From the NCBI RefSeq assembly GCF_027172205.1, contig NC_070607.1:74387831-74451830 (forward strand): 64,000 nt of DNA. The letters are read 5' to 3'. Of the stretch, positions 1 to 10,022 are shown one piece after another. The first letter of the stretch is position 1; each line of letters opens with the position of its first letter. This stretch comes from Podarcis raffonei. Taxonomy: Eukaryota; Chordata; Lepidosauria; Squamata; Lacertidae. The notes under the pieces were generated by a model. That model was not told where the DNA came from, made no database searches, and was given only the letters and a program-made list of their open reading frames with translations. Position numbers and translations under genes: made by a program.

Positions 1-298
1 AGGCACTTTAAAGTAACAAAAAGTTCAGAAAATAGCATAGGCGTTGGGATGTAGAGAGTTGTATCATCCATCCTGCATCATTTCACAAAACAATACTGAA
101 GAGAGAGCCCATAACACTCACACAACCATCTGTCATACAACAATGAAGAGGGCTCTGCAAACACAACATCACCAGATCCGAAGACCAGATCTGGGGTAGA
201 AAGGAAGGGATCTGTGCCTCGGTTGCAACAAGCAAGAAACCAATGTTTGCTACATGTAATAAAGTGATTGTACAAAATTTGGGTTGGGAACATGGTTC
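1..298. other. non-coding stretch, nothing recognised
   Basis: No gene, RNA or repeat that I recognise. The short open frames overlap on the minus strand and lack similarity to any protein I know. Confidence 0.4.
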
Positions 299-735
299 TG
301 TAGGTGAAATATACTCGGAGTTGAGAGCGGATTTCATGCTCTTTATTCAGCTCATAGTGGTGAGGAGGAATGGAAGTTCCCCCAGAATGTCTGCTTTATA
401 TACATTATTTACACAATGGGCCCCACGTGATTGGCTAATTCTGGGATTCTCCTGCAGGCCAATCAGGTTGTGGATTCACTTCCACCTGGAGCTGGATTGG
501 GTGGCTCCTGTGGACCAATCAGACTGCTGCATTCTGGGTCCTATTGTTCTAGGACCAATCAGACTGCTGCATTCTGAATCCTATTGTTCTAGGACCAATC
601 AGACTGCTGCATTTTGGATCCTATTCCACTTAGTACATAAGCATAGGTTTCCTCCTTCTGGGCAAATAGCTTGGGAAAGCATTCTGGGAGGAAGGATCAA
701 TTGCTCCTCCCTCACTTCCATTGTCCTGATCCACA
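299..735 (-). mobile_element. solo LTR of an endogenous retrovirus-like element (fossil)
   Basis: Read on the minus strand the block has the layout of an LTR. The U3-like part is rich in CCAAT boxes, including three tandem copies. It is followed by a TATATAAA-type box (near 400) and an AATAAA signal (near 340), and the ends are TGTGG and CCTACA (TG...CA type). No internal retroviral region is seen next to it, so it is probably a solo LTR. I could not match a clean target duplication, so the ends are approximate. The family is not identified. Confidence 0.6.
512..631 (-). repeat. three tandem 40-bp units, each with a CCAAT box
   Basis: Units start at 512, 552 and 592 with an exact 40-bp period. 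Each begins with ggaccaatcagactgctgca and continues with a variant of ttctgggtcctattgttcta. In LTR orientation each unit presents an ATTGG/CCAAT element of NF-Y type, and further CCAAT-like sites lie at about 428-467 and 494. Triplicated enhancer units are typical of retroviral U3 regions. Confidence 0.85.
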
Positions 736-1200
736 GCTACTAGAAGTGTTTTAAAAGTGGGAGATAACTATTTGCAAATCTGAATCATGTCTAGTTTGGT
801 CCTTAGATATATTCTGCAACAACTGGAAAGGTATAACTCTACCAAGCTTGGCAAAACAAAGCATTCTTTGCCTGTTGCCATGGGGGCAAGAAATGGCAAT
901 TGCCAAGGGTGTTGAACATTCCAAAATTCCAGGATCCTCTTTGTGCTAATAACGGTTTACCATTAGGCTTACCATTGTAGATTATCCTGAGACAATACCC
1001 TGACTTAACTAAGGTGTATTGGTAGCCCATGATGACCTGCTGATGGGTCTCTGAGAGATCGAAGGCTGCAGTCCTTAACCCTGGTTACCTGAAAGTAAAC
1101 CTCATTGAATTCAATAGGGCTTACTTCAGAGTAAACATGGTGAGGACTGGGCTGCTGTAAGAAGGCCAAGTGATGCTCAGAAGTGCTGACTCACGGGGTT
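736..1200. other. non-coding stretch with one palindromic reptile repeat
   Basis: The only recognisable piece is at about 1091-1140, a short repeat built around a ttgaattcaa core flanked by gtaaacct and agggcttac. Related copies occur at 16.9, 19.3, 22.1 and 25.9 kb. No coding signal is seen elsewhere. Confidence 0.4.
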
Positions 1201-1205
1201 TGAAC

Positions 1206-1726
1206 ATGGTGGCGTTGCTGGGCAGAGTTGCTTGTGGGAGCCCTTTTGCTGCCTGGCAGAGTCTTGCAAAATACAAGTGGAACCAATCACCTAGAGAGTG
1301 TGGATCAGGCAGAAATTTGCAAGGTCAAGAATTCCTGAATCGGTATTTCAGCTGCGACCTGGTGATCATGAAAAATATGGGGGTGATCCACAGCAGCCCC
1401 ATAAACTGCACCTTGTGACCAGAGTCAGAAGTGGAAGAAGGCGTCCTTATTGGGGAAAAGAGATCATCAAATTTCTTGGATTGCAAAAAAGATATGAGCT
1501 AAAAGTGCATAAAAACATCCCTTCTGTGAATGAAAAACTGAAAGTAATTAAACATCTAATAAGCATAAAACCATTAAAGCTGCCCCACAGAATTCCATCT
1601 GAAGAAGAACAGTGCAGGTGAACTAATAATTCGTCGCCATCTAAAAGAACCGGAACAGAAAAAGATTGATGCTTTGTAATGTGTAGTGCCATTTTGAACA
1701 ATAAATGTAATTTTAAACTGAAAGAA
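1206..1726 (+). pseudogene. MRPL30: MRPL30 processed pseudogene
   Basis: This is an intronless copy of mitochondrial ribosomal protein L30 (mitoribosome large subunit, bL30/uL30m). The central frame, 1298-1621, contains signature stretches close to mammalian MRPL30: [53 protein letters not shown] and IKPLKLP. The start-like ATG at 1206 opens a different frame, with a shift near 1295. A second shift near 1610 precedes the C-terminal [16 protein letters not shown] and the stop at 1677-1679, so the copy cannot encode the full protein. An AATAAA signal at 1700-1705 and an A-rich, then (AAG)n, tail follow directly, as expected for LINE-mediated retrocopying. The parent gene is not in the window. 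Confidence 0.9.
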
Positions 1727-1791
1727 AAGAAGAAGAAGAAGAAGAAGAAGAAGAAGAAGAAGAAGAAGAAGAAGAAGAAGAAGAAGAAGAG
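1727..1791 (+). repeat. (AAG)n microsatellite at the retrocopy's 3' tail
   Basis: About 21 uninterrupted AAG units directly follow the MRPL30 3' end. The simplest reading is a poly(A) tail that mutated to AAAAG/AAG and then expanded by slippage. Confidence 0.95.
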
Positions 1792-2107
1792 CTGAATCAC
1801 CCCGATTCCACAGACACAGGGAGAAAGCAAACTGCAATTTTGATGATATTAAGGTTGCTTCCAGATGACCTGTTTATTGAGCATTCATCGTGATCTGTCT
1901 GCACAAAGTTTGCAGGGGTGTTATATGACATTGATTTATTGAGCATTCATTCTGTGTCCTCTAGTGATTTTACCTGGCTGGAATATATCCTTGAACTGTG
2001 ATAATGTCCAAGATGGAATGTGGTCCCTAGGCTGGAAGATTTCCCCCCAACCCTCCTGTATTTTGTCCTCACTGAGTATTCATTCAGATTTGTGTACAAC
2101 GCAGTTA

Positions 2108-2678
2108 CTGTATTTTTCGCTCCAGAAGACACACTTTCTCCCTCCTAAAAAGTAAGGGGAAATGTATGTGCGTCTTATGGAGTGAATGCAGGCGGGAGGC
2201 AGGCGGGAAAAGCCCCCAAGAGACACACACATGCTCCTTGCGGCTCTTGCAGGCTTTTTCCCGAGGAGGGAGAAGGGACTGACTGGCCGCGTCAGTCCCT
2301 TCTCCTTCCTCAGGGAAAAGCCCGCAGGAGCCGCACATCCTTTAAAGAGCACACGGCTCTTGCTGGCTGTTGTGGGAGGTGAGGGAAGGGACAGAGGGCA
2401 GCCCCTCAGTCCCTTCCCCCACCTCATGGAAAAGCCCCCAAGAGCCGCACTCCCTTTTACGAGCCACATGGAGCACGTGTGTGGCTCTTGGGGGCTTTTT
2501 CTTGGGGGAAAGCCTGCAAGCGCAGCACACACGCTCCACGCGGCTCGTGAAAGGGAGCGCAGAGCAGAGCCTGGGATGCATACAGGCTCTGCTCAGCGCT
2601 CCATTTTAAAAAAAAAAATTTCTTGCATTCCCCTTCTAAAAACTAGGTGCGTCTTATGGAGCGAAAAATAAAATATGG
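2108..2678. mobile_element. MITE with TA target site and three internal fold-back modules
   Basis: The ends are inverted repeats of the family recognised by tttttcgctcca followed by gaagacacac at the left. The same motif reads taagacgcac in reverse complement at the right. A TA dinucleotide flanks each side (2106-2107 and 2679-2680), suggesting a Tc1/mariner-type element. The interior is not coding but holds three consecutive imperfect hairpins: 2240-2282 with 2292-2334, 2355-2392 with 2409-2446, and 2459-2490 with 2517-2548. These share ggctcttg and ggctttttcc motifs, as if one module had been amplified. Confidence 0.75.
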
Positions 2679-2762
2679 TATATGGCAATGGAAATTTATT
2701 CCTGGTTTGCTTGTGGGACACATCTTCCTGTTAGTCCTTCATTCATCCCATGCCTTTCAATG

Positions 2763-2860
2763 CATTTCCCTTTCATTAAGCTTAATTGAATGCCCACCTT
2801 GTTGTACTTTAAACACAACAACAAGGTGGGCATTCAATTAAGCTTAATGAAAGGGAAATG
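2763..2860. repeat. perfect 43-bp inverted repeat (hairpin)
   Basis: Arms 2763-2805 and 2818-2860 are exact reverse complements over 43 bp, separated by 12 bp. The arm contains tcattaagcttaattgaatg and ends accttgttgt. Nothing marks it as a known transposon end, and no target duplication is seen. Perfect arms imply a recent event or correction between the arms. Confidence 0.97.
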
Positions 2861-2869
2861 TACTTTAAT

Positions 2870-3782
2870 TTGTTGCACTAGGGCAGCAGAGCTCTTGGAT
2901 ACACGTTAAATGCAGAAACCTAAAATTCTGATGTGTGCTTCAATCTCTCCCTCAAAATCCTGACAGTCTGGAGGCACCCTAGGAACGTCTGTCTTAATAA
3001 GAGAGTCCTTTTAAAAACATAGCGCTGGAGAGAGCCAATGAAGGTAAAGTATGTCATGAGAAATCTTAGACCCCCTGGCCAGGAGGATGAAAGTCCTCCA
3101 CACAGGGGCTTGATTAAAGACTCTTTCCTCCAGTTATTGAATTGGAAAGTTTCGGATTTGTTACCACTCGCAGCTCTTTTGAATCCAGTCCGCAGAACTT
3201 ATGTAGGTTAGGCTTCTTTTGAGCAATGAGAATCAGCATTTCCCTTTCTTATGTTTTCAGACCTCATGACCTTTTGAAATGGCTTTTACATGATGGAAGG
3301 CGAGAACAGCACCAATTTCTCTTGCAGGTTTCAGGAGCAGAGCTTCCATGCTGCAGTAAGAGATGGGAGAATAACTTTCTGGAAGGACCTGTTTGAAACT
3401 GAGAGGCACAATCTGTCCTTCCCTGTGTGGCCTGCTGGGGTGCGGGGAGAGAAATCTCCATGGGGCCCAGTTGAGCCTTTAAACTAGCCTCCCACACCAG
3501 CCTTTGGCTAGCTGCAGGCAACCAGCATCAGACCAATCATTCTTTGGAAAGGTGTGCTTGTGTATGCCTCCTGTACAGCAAAGAAGCTAACTCACTCCTC
3601 TTTGTAGAGAGCATCCTGCTGCTGGCTTTAGTTCACAAATGGACCATTCAGATCTGATTTGGGATCCCACAGCTGGTTCCCACAATTGGAGATTCAGATC
3701 TCTGGGATCCCACAGCTGGTTCTCCCCTGGTCTCCTCACTGGCCCAAATGGGACTAATTTAGCCAGCTAGCCCTGGTGATCA
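2870..3782. other. non-coding stretch, nothing recognised
   Basis: Contains a direct repeat of gggatcccacagctggtt (3661-3678 and 3707-3724), which is a small local duplication. No gene or identifiable transposon is seen. Confidence 0.4.
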
Positions 3783-3968
3783 TCTAATGTTTATTGGATG
3801 GATTTTCCCCCTAAATTGATTTTTGGTTCTTGATTTTATCATTATTTACACTTTATACTGTATTTTATGCTTTTTTGGTTTTTTTGTAGCATCAATTAAG
3901 TGTTTTAAATTTGTTGTTAGCTGCCCTGAGCCCAGTTTCCTGAACTGGGAAGGGCGGGGTATAAATAA

Positions 3969-4015
<47 letters not shown>
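3783..4015 (+). mobile_element. LINE 3' end (CR1/L2-type) with (ATT)n tail
   Basis: The sequence gccctgagcccagtttcctg followed by gggaagggcggggtataaat and a long ATT run (3975-4015) is the usual 3' end of abundant sauropsid LINE-type elements. No reverse transcriptase remains. The clade is uncertain between L2 and CR1. Confidence 0.55.
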
Positions 4016-4758
4016 CCTGCATATACTACTGGCATGCAACCATGCACACACTCAATAGCTGGTCCTTGTCGGAATATCCCCATGCTGTTTTCTGTGGGGT
4101 GGGGCCTGCCCCACGGTCCACTACCCTTCCCCGTTCTGGGCATGCCTATTTCTGTACTTGTGTGGCACACCTTTAAAAAATGCACTGGCAGCACACAAGA
4201 TTACAAGACAAACTTTACCATCCCATAGTTATCATGTTTCACTATGGGCAAAATGGAGTTTTGTGCTTTGGGGGGGGGGGCAACATCCATGTCCATAGTG
4301 TTACCAGAATTTATGTAAAAGTTGGTGGGGCTGCCCTTCCAGCAGACATCATACACACCCCACCCCACCCCACCCGACTACCAAAATCATTACAATCACT
4401 CGTGCAAATGTCCACACAAAACACTTCATTTCACAGGGTTCCCCCCCCCCCATCTCTATTCAAAGGGCCTCTGCTGCACATTACTGAATGTAACAATTCA
4501 CTGATAAATGCATCTATGTACTGACTGAATGGGGAAACTTTAGAAAGTCATATAAAATCACTCCAGTGTCGGATTTTGTGCCATTCCAACTTTGTTCTGT
4601 TCAGGAAAGGAATGGCTACCATGCGGGGAGTCTGGGATGTGGGCTGGGGCAGCCATAATTCCTGAACCTTGAGACCATGTACTCAGCTGCCTCTTGCACA
4701 AGAGATAATCGCTGGTATCCTGGCAGATGGGTGCCAAAAAGGAGGCCATCCCATAGAC
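4016..4758. other. non-coding stretch with G and C homopolymers
   Basis: A run of ten or more G lies near 4270-4280 and a run of about twelve C near 4441-4452. No gene or known repeat is recognised. Confidence 0.4.
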
Positions 4759-5544
4759 CAGGGGTGTCCAACTGGTTGACCATGATCGTGGAATCCTTAT
4801 GGTTTGTGTTGTTTAGAATCCTGTCTCCGCCCCCCTTGGTCTTTCCCTGTGTTGTGTTCAGTGTGCGTTCCTTTGTTGTCTGCTGTAGCGCTGCGTCTGT
4901 CTGCTAGCAGCTGTGTTGTTGGTGAGTGATTTAAATTAATTCTGTACACTTGCTGTTTAAAAAAAGCTAAACAACTATGGGAAGCCCTCAAAAAAGCTCA
5001 ACAACTTTGCATCAGGAGCTCATCCTACACTCGAGTAGGACCCTGGTAGAGACACATGCCTGACTGGCATGTTCTCTCCCTCCTGGTCATTCGTTCAGGA
5101 GCTTCAAAAGCTTTGTTCAGCTCGAACATCACAGCGACCGACACCAGCACACTTAGGGATCCACAGAGTCTTTGCAGCTTGCGTAACAGACCTCAGCAAC
5201 TCAGCATTTTGGCTAATCTACTTTATTTACATATAAACACACACGGAACACTGCAACATGTCTCTCTCTCTCTCTCTAGCATCAGACAGCAAAGAGAAAA
5301 AGAACAAAGGACAATAGTCCCACATCATGGAACACAGTAACATAAACATCCTGTCTCCATCACTTCCCACTCTATGGAGTCAAAACATACACCATCATGT
5401 GATAGACAACAATCCCATGACTGCAATCACGGAGCAGGAATTCTAACACTTTGGTCTCTCCCTCCAAAAAAAATGGGTAGATCACTGCCAGTTTTGTTTT
5501 TTTCCAGGGAGTAGATTACAGTCTCTTGGAGTTGGACATCCGGT
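4759..5544. mobile_element. degenerate hAT-like element interrupted by an LTR
   Basis: The left end caggggtgtccaactggttg and the right end agttggacatccgg near 5531-5544 match the terminal style of non-autonomous hAT elements (CAGGGGTGTCCAACT). The two ends are separated by an LTR-like block at 5008-5448. I found no clear 8-bp target duplication, and no transposase frame is visible. Confidence 0.55.
5008..5448 (-). mobile_element. solo LTR-like insertion (fossil) inside the hAT element
   Basis: On the minus strand the block starts TGTTAGAATTCC and ends CCTGATGCA, with an AATAAAGTAG polyadenylation-like signal about midway and a CT-rich stretch before it. The flanks share only a short ctt on each side, so the target duplication is eroded or the borders are a few bases off. 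No internal retroviral part is seen and the family is unknown. It inserted after the surrounding hAT. Confidence 0.5.
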
Positions 5545-5935
5545 TCTCGTTCAGGATAAAAGAGTGTGATTATCTTGAGCAGGAGAACAGGAACTTGTAA
5601 ATAATTTTTTTGTATCACTTGATGGGTGTGAGGTGGAGAGCAAGCAAGAGGTGGGGGCAAACCTGATGATCAAGTTTCTGCCAGAAGACCCCTTCCTGTT
5701 TGTGACATAACTATGATGTATCCGTGATGTATGCATGATGCTTCACTAAGGGTGCTGTGGGTAAAAAGGGAAACCAACCTTAGTTCAGGGCTTCTTCCTG
5801 CTTCTTCCATGTTGTGGCTGGAAGCCTTGTTGCAGCACTAAAGATCAGGCCTACAGGCTGCTGTTTTGCTCCTATATTCTTGGCTGGTGTCTTTGTTTAG
5901 CAATCCAAGTGAGGCCAAGGATTTTCCCCTAACAG

Positions 5936-6100
5936 GAAAACTGTCTTATCCTGAGTCAGACCCCTGGTTCATCTCTCTCAGTATTGTCCTACACTAACTG
6001 GCAGTAGCTCTCCATCTCGTCCTTCTGCCCTAACTGGAAATTTTAGGGATTGAACCTTCTGTGTGGAAAACAGATGCTTTAGTGCCAAGCCATAGTCCAT
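5936..6100 (-). mobile_element. tRNA-derived SINE, diverged
   Basis: The sequence contains a diverged form of a common reptile SINE: a tail with ctgagtcagacc, a core with cactaactggcagtagctct, and a tRNA-like head with ggattgaaccttctg followed by aacagatgctttagtgcc. The same family is represented at 15490-15672. Confidence 0.55.
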
Positions 6101-6619
6101 CCACAACTCCATTTCAGCACGGTTGGTGGTTCTTCACCTCCAGTGGCATGAGGAGCCATCTTCAGGTTCTTCAGCTGATGAAACAGAGTGGGTCAGCTTG
6201 CACCTCTAATCTTTTATTACTTCTACAAATATAAAAAAATGATTTGAGAAAACTACTCGACATTGTTCTTTCCCATCCCTACCCACATATGCTTTCACGT
6301 TTCTGTGAATATCAGAAATATGACAAGTGTTTATAAAACTGAGACTTTCTCTCTCTCTTGCACAAACACGCTGTTCCACAAGAGGGCATCCATGTAATAA
6401 ACCTGATTGTGATTCATATATTACTACATCGGAAGTAAAACACACACACAAAAGAAAAGTAGGTAAAGACAGTGCTATTAAAAAAAAAAAGAGGTGCCAG
6501 AACTCACCAATGGAGACCACCTGAGAGGTGCTGGAACTGAGTTCCTGAGAGTTGTGGCTGAAAAAAAGCCTTGGGTAAAGATATCAGCTTATATTAGCCC
6601 ACATCTTGAGGTTTACCCT

Positions 6620-6691
6620 TTTCTTTTTTTTCTTTTCTTTTCCAGAGTGGCTGGGGAAACACAGCCAGATGGACGGCGTATAAATAAATAA

Positions 6692-6735
<44 letters not shown>
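6620..6735 (+). mobile_element. LINE/SINE 3' tail with (AAT)n
   Basis: Contains ccagagtggctggggaaaca, cagccagatggacgg and cgtataaataaata followed by an AAT microsatellite (6694-6733). This 3' end is widespread in squamates. The parent element is not certain. Confidence 0.5.
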
Positions 6736-7029
6736 ATCTTTTTTTAACAGCTAGAGTTTGGATTTGTTAATCTAGGCTCCCATCTCCCCCCCCCCAATTA
6801 TTCATACACTCAGGTGCTAAGCTCATTAATTGAGAGTAAATTAGAACAAATGCTTGGTACATATGGCTGGTATGCTTTGCGCAGTCACAGCTACCCTTTT
6901 CCAGGAAGTAACAGAAACAATAAGGGACTGATTGTGTGATTAATTTGCGAGAATGCCAATTCTTTGGGAAAGAGCTGTGCGATCGGGCATGCCCACATTT
7001 GCTTGTCTATTGCATTAATATTCACCTTT

Positions 7030-7205
7030 TTCTCCAAGGAGCTCAAAGTGGTGTACATGGTTCTTACCTCCTCATTTAATCCCCACAACAACCCTGTGAA
7101 GTAGGACTGAGAGGCAGTGACTGGCCCAAGGTCACCCAGTGAGCTTCATGGCTGAATAGGGATTCAAACCATGGTTTCCAAGGTTCAACACTATGCTGTG
7201 CTGGA
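7030..7205 (-). mobile_element. MIR-like (tRNA-core) SINE
   Basis: Characteristic MIR-type segments are present: ctccaaggagctcaaagtgg, acaacaaccctgtgaagtag, actggcccaaggtcaccca and ggattcaaaccatgg. The tRNA-derived head lies at the higher coordinate. Confidence 0.7.
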
Positions 7206-7522
7206 GGCAGAACATTCAAATGCACTGTCGTATGTGAGTGTTAATTATATATGCGATTGCAAGAATTGCGACCCATTCGTGCTCCTTATATTTGTACATA
7301 TGAAGGTGCTGAAAAAGTCCTATAAAAAGTGGCGTTATCTAAATTCTTTGCCCAGCAGTATGTGGGAATGTTCAGGGGTACAGGAGAGGATATATTGTGA
7401 GATTATATCCTAATCCAACTTGTGCTAACAAGTTCTCAAAATATCAGCAGAGTTTATAGACATTCCCCTTTAGGTTCGCAACGGTAACGTTTGCACAGGT
7501 TCGCTAGAACCTCTATAATAAT

Positions 7523-7955
7523 TACTCTGGTAATTTCCCCTTTTGTTCCCTCTTAAAATACAAGACACGGCACAGTCTTCATAAAAGTATAAAAGAGTTT
7601 ACTCACGTTCTGTTCACAATATGATCCCAGAAGGCAGACAGGCTTAAAAAGGTAAAATACATTTAGAATCTATCTTGTAGCAAGATAGTCCTTATCTCCT
7701 CTCTTGGCTGGGAGCCAAGAGAGCATCCTTAGATGTTTCCTCATGGAAGGAAGATGGCAGAGAGAGAGAGTGACTGCCTGCCCTGTGCTTTTGTCATTAC
7801 CTGCACAGGTGAGGCCACACCCACCTCTGGTCACATGCGGAGGAAGTCCGTCCCCAGGAAGTTTACCTGCTTGCTGGACAGACATCCCTCTCCATGTTCT
7901 AACATGTACACTCTAGGAATGTTGTCATTGACTGCTCCTGTGTTTACATCCCACA
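7523..7955 (-). mobile_element. LTR-like element (fossil), family shared with 13022-14057
   Basis: Similar along its length to the LTR at 13 kb. Shared blocks include ttccctcttaaaata, gagtttactcac against aagtttacttac, and the end ttgactgct...ccaca. On the minus strand it starts TGTGGGATG. No internal retroviral region is attached, and the left border is approximate. A BovB fragment abuts the other end. Confidence 0.55.
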
Positions 7956-8409
7956 CAGTAAAGCTATGGTTTTCCCAGTAGTGATGTATGGAAGTGAGAG
8001 CTGGACCATAAAGAAGGCTGATCGCTGAAGAATTGATGCTTTTGAGTTATGGTGCTGGAGGAGACTCTTGAGAGTCCCATAGACTGCAAGAAGATCAAAC
8101 CTATCCATTCTGAAGGAAATCAGCCCTGAGTGCTCACTGGAAGGACAGATCCTGAAGCTGAGGCTCCAATACTTTGGCCACCTCATGAGAAGAGAAGACT
8201 CCCTGGAAAAGGCCATGATGTTGGGAAAGATGGAGGGCACAAGGAGGAGGGGACAACAGAGGATGAGATGGTTGGACAGTGTTCTCGCAGCTACCAGCAT
8301 GAGTTTGACCAAACTGCGGGAGGCAGTGGAAGACAGGAGTGCCTGACATGCTCTGGTCCATGGGGTCACGAAGAGTCGGACATGACTAAACAACTAAACA
8401 ACAAAAGAT
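7956..8409 (+). mobile_element. BovB (RTE clade) LINE 3' fragment
   Basis: Translation of the plus strand shows the degraded C-terminal part of the BovB ORF2 protein, and the nucleotide sequence is near-identical in content to the copy at 40.4-40.9 kb. It ends with the typical gagtcggacatgactaaaca followed by a short acaa-rich tail. The frame is broken by stops (a stop follows GWSL-like 'aag gct gat cgc tga'). The copy is 5'-truncated and has no clear target duplication. Confidence 0.85.
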
Positions 8410-9057
8410 AAAGAAGAATCCATTTCAGATGTTCCCCACATATTTCAGCATACTGGAATGCAGCACACTATTCTAAAGGAGATGTTTTATTTAACATAAA
8501 ACATAATTGGGAAATTTAAGGGAATAGATCTCATTAGTCAAAGTAGGTAATGTTACGCAACACTGAAGTTCTGTTCTGGCTCTTAAAGCATATAGTATTT
8601 TATATGGCCATAAGATGGCACTACAGAAAAAGACATGCTTAAGGTTTGGGTCTGGTTGTATTTAATATGATGCAGAGTGGCTAACTGGCTTACAGGAGGG
8701 CTCCATCAACAAACCAGGTGTTATGTGGAAACAGATACTCTGAAGAGCAGTTACTCTTTGTTGCCGAGAAGATAGCAGCTCTGTTGATTGACCAGTGCTC
8801 CCAGAGAAGCTCAGTCCAGACATATTCCAGGTGGTTTGAACTCTCACCAGAAAGTAGTATGCAGGAGGTGGGCTCCCAAAACTGGGGAGGTGAAAGCGAT
8901 CAATTTCCTTGAAGCATGCTTTTCCTTTGCCAAATTCCTGAGGGAAACTAGGGTGAAATACTCTCTCCTCCAAAATCCATCCTTCCATGAATGGGCCTCA
9001 CATAATATATATGCCAATAGCAGCTGTCCCTGCTGTGCTGCCTTGCACATTTCAGTA
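8410..9057. other. non-coding stretch, nothing recognised
   Basis: No known repeat or coding similarity was recognised. Short overlapping open frames on both strands are unconvincing. Confidence 0.35.
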
Positions 9058-9299
9058 CAGTGGTACCTCGGGTTACATACGCTTCAGGTTACATACGCTT
9101 CAGGTTTCACACTCCACTAAGCCAGAAACAGTGCTTCAGGTTAAGAACTTTGCTTCAGGATAAGAACAGAAATCGTGCTCCGGTGGCGCGGCAGCAGCAG
9201 GAGGCCCCATTAGCTAAAGTGGTGCTTCAGGTTAAGAACAGTTTCAGGTTAAAAACGGACCTCCGGAACGAATTAAGTACTCAACCCGAGGTACCACTG
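9058..9299 (+). mobile_element. Tc1/mariner (pogo/Tigger-like) MITE, copy 1
   Basis: 242 bp with terminal inverted repeats starting cagtggtacctcgggtta, flanked on both sides by TA (9056-9057, 9300-9301). The interior has tandem caggtta-type motifs and a GC-rich segment ending ggaggccccattagctaaag. Related copies lie at 9781-10022 and 48131-48356. Confidence 0.9.
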
Positions 9300-9543
9300 T
9301 ATTTATTATCAGCTGTGACTCTAAAAAGCTGCGATCAAATGATTTCCTTATGAAAATATGATGCAGTAATCGCCCTTAACAACTGAATGATGATTTGCTA
9401 ATAGAATTGAATGACCATTTGCTGACAATAGGTATTTTGATTAACTAAAGACAACTGAAACATGGAACCTAATACTGGCATTCTCCAGAGAGGAAAATCT
9501 GTGAATGCAACAAAGAGGGAGCAACACTTACCTCCTGGTAGAG

Positions 9544-9635
9544 CAGCCTTTCTAAACCTTACATCCCCAGATACCATTGGACTACAACTCACATCATCCC
9601 TGACCATTGGTCCTGCTAGCTAGGTTGAGAAAGGC
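9544..9635. mobile_element. short hAT-type MITE, diverged
   Basis: The ends are near-inverted (cagcctttcta and ttgagaaaggcca) and the core is ggactacaactcacatcatc...accattggtcctgctagcta, which is the core of the 136-bp hAT MITEs at 37.8 and 38.6 kb. Flanks tggtagag and ctgtagag resemble an eroded 8-bp duplication. Confidence 0.5.
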
Positions 9636-9780
9636 CACTGTAGAGGCCATACTACCAAAAGGACCACTACAGAGAAGGCTCCATCCCTGGTCCTCACTAA
9701 TCTATTAGCTCTCACTGGGTGGATCCAGTAGCCACACCCAGAAACAAAAAAAATCTGGTCACAGCTGATAATATCATGTA

Positions 9781-10022
9781 CAGTGGTACCTTGGGTTAAG
9801 AACTTAATTCGTTCTTGAGGTCTGTTCTTAACCTGAAACTGTTCTTAACCTGAAGCACCACTTTAGCTAATGGGGCCTCCTGCTGCCGCTGCGCCGCCAC
9901 TACACAATTTCTGTTCTCATCCTGAAGCAAAGTTCTTAACCCGAGGTAATATTTCGGGGTTAGTGGAGTCTGTAACCTGAAGCGTCTGTAACCTGAAGCG
10001 TATGTAACCCGAGGTACCACTG
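9781..10022 (-). mobile_element. Tc1/mariner-like MITE, copy 2 (inverted relative to copy 1)
   Basis: 242 bp with ends cagtggtaccttgggtta and aacccgaggtaccactg, flanked by TA (9779-9780, 10023-10024). It is the reverse complement of copy 1 with scattered differences and lies 481 bp away. Confidence 0.9.

Noticed and set aside
1447-1837. Minus-strand frames with long F or L runs
   Set aside because: Translation of the (AAG)n microsatellite and the antisense of the MRPL30 retrocopy.
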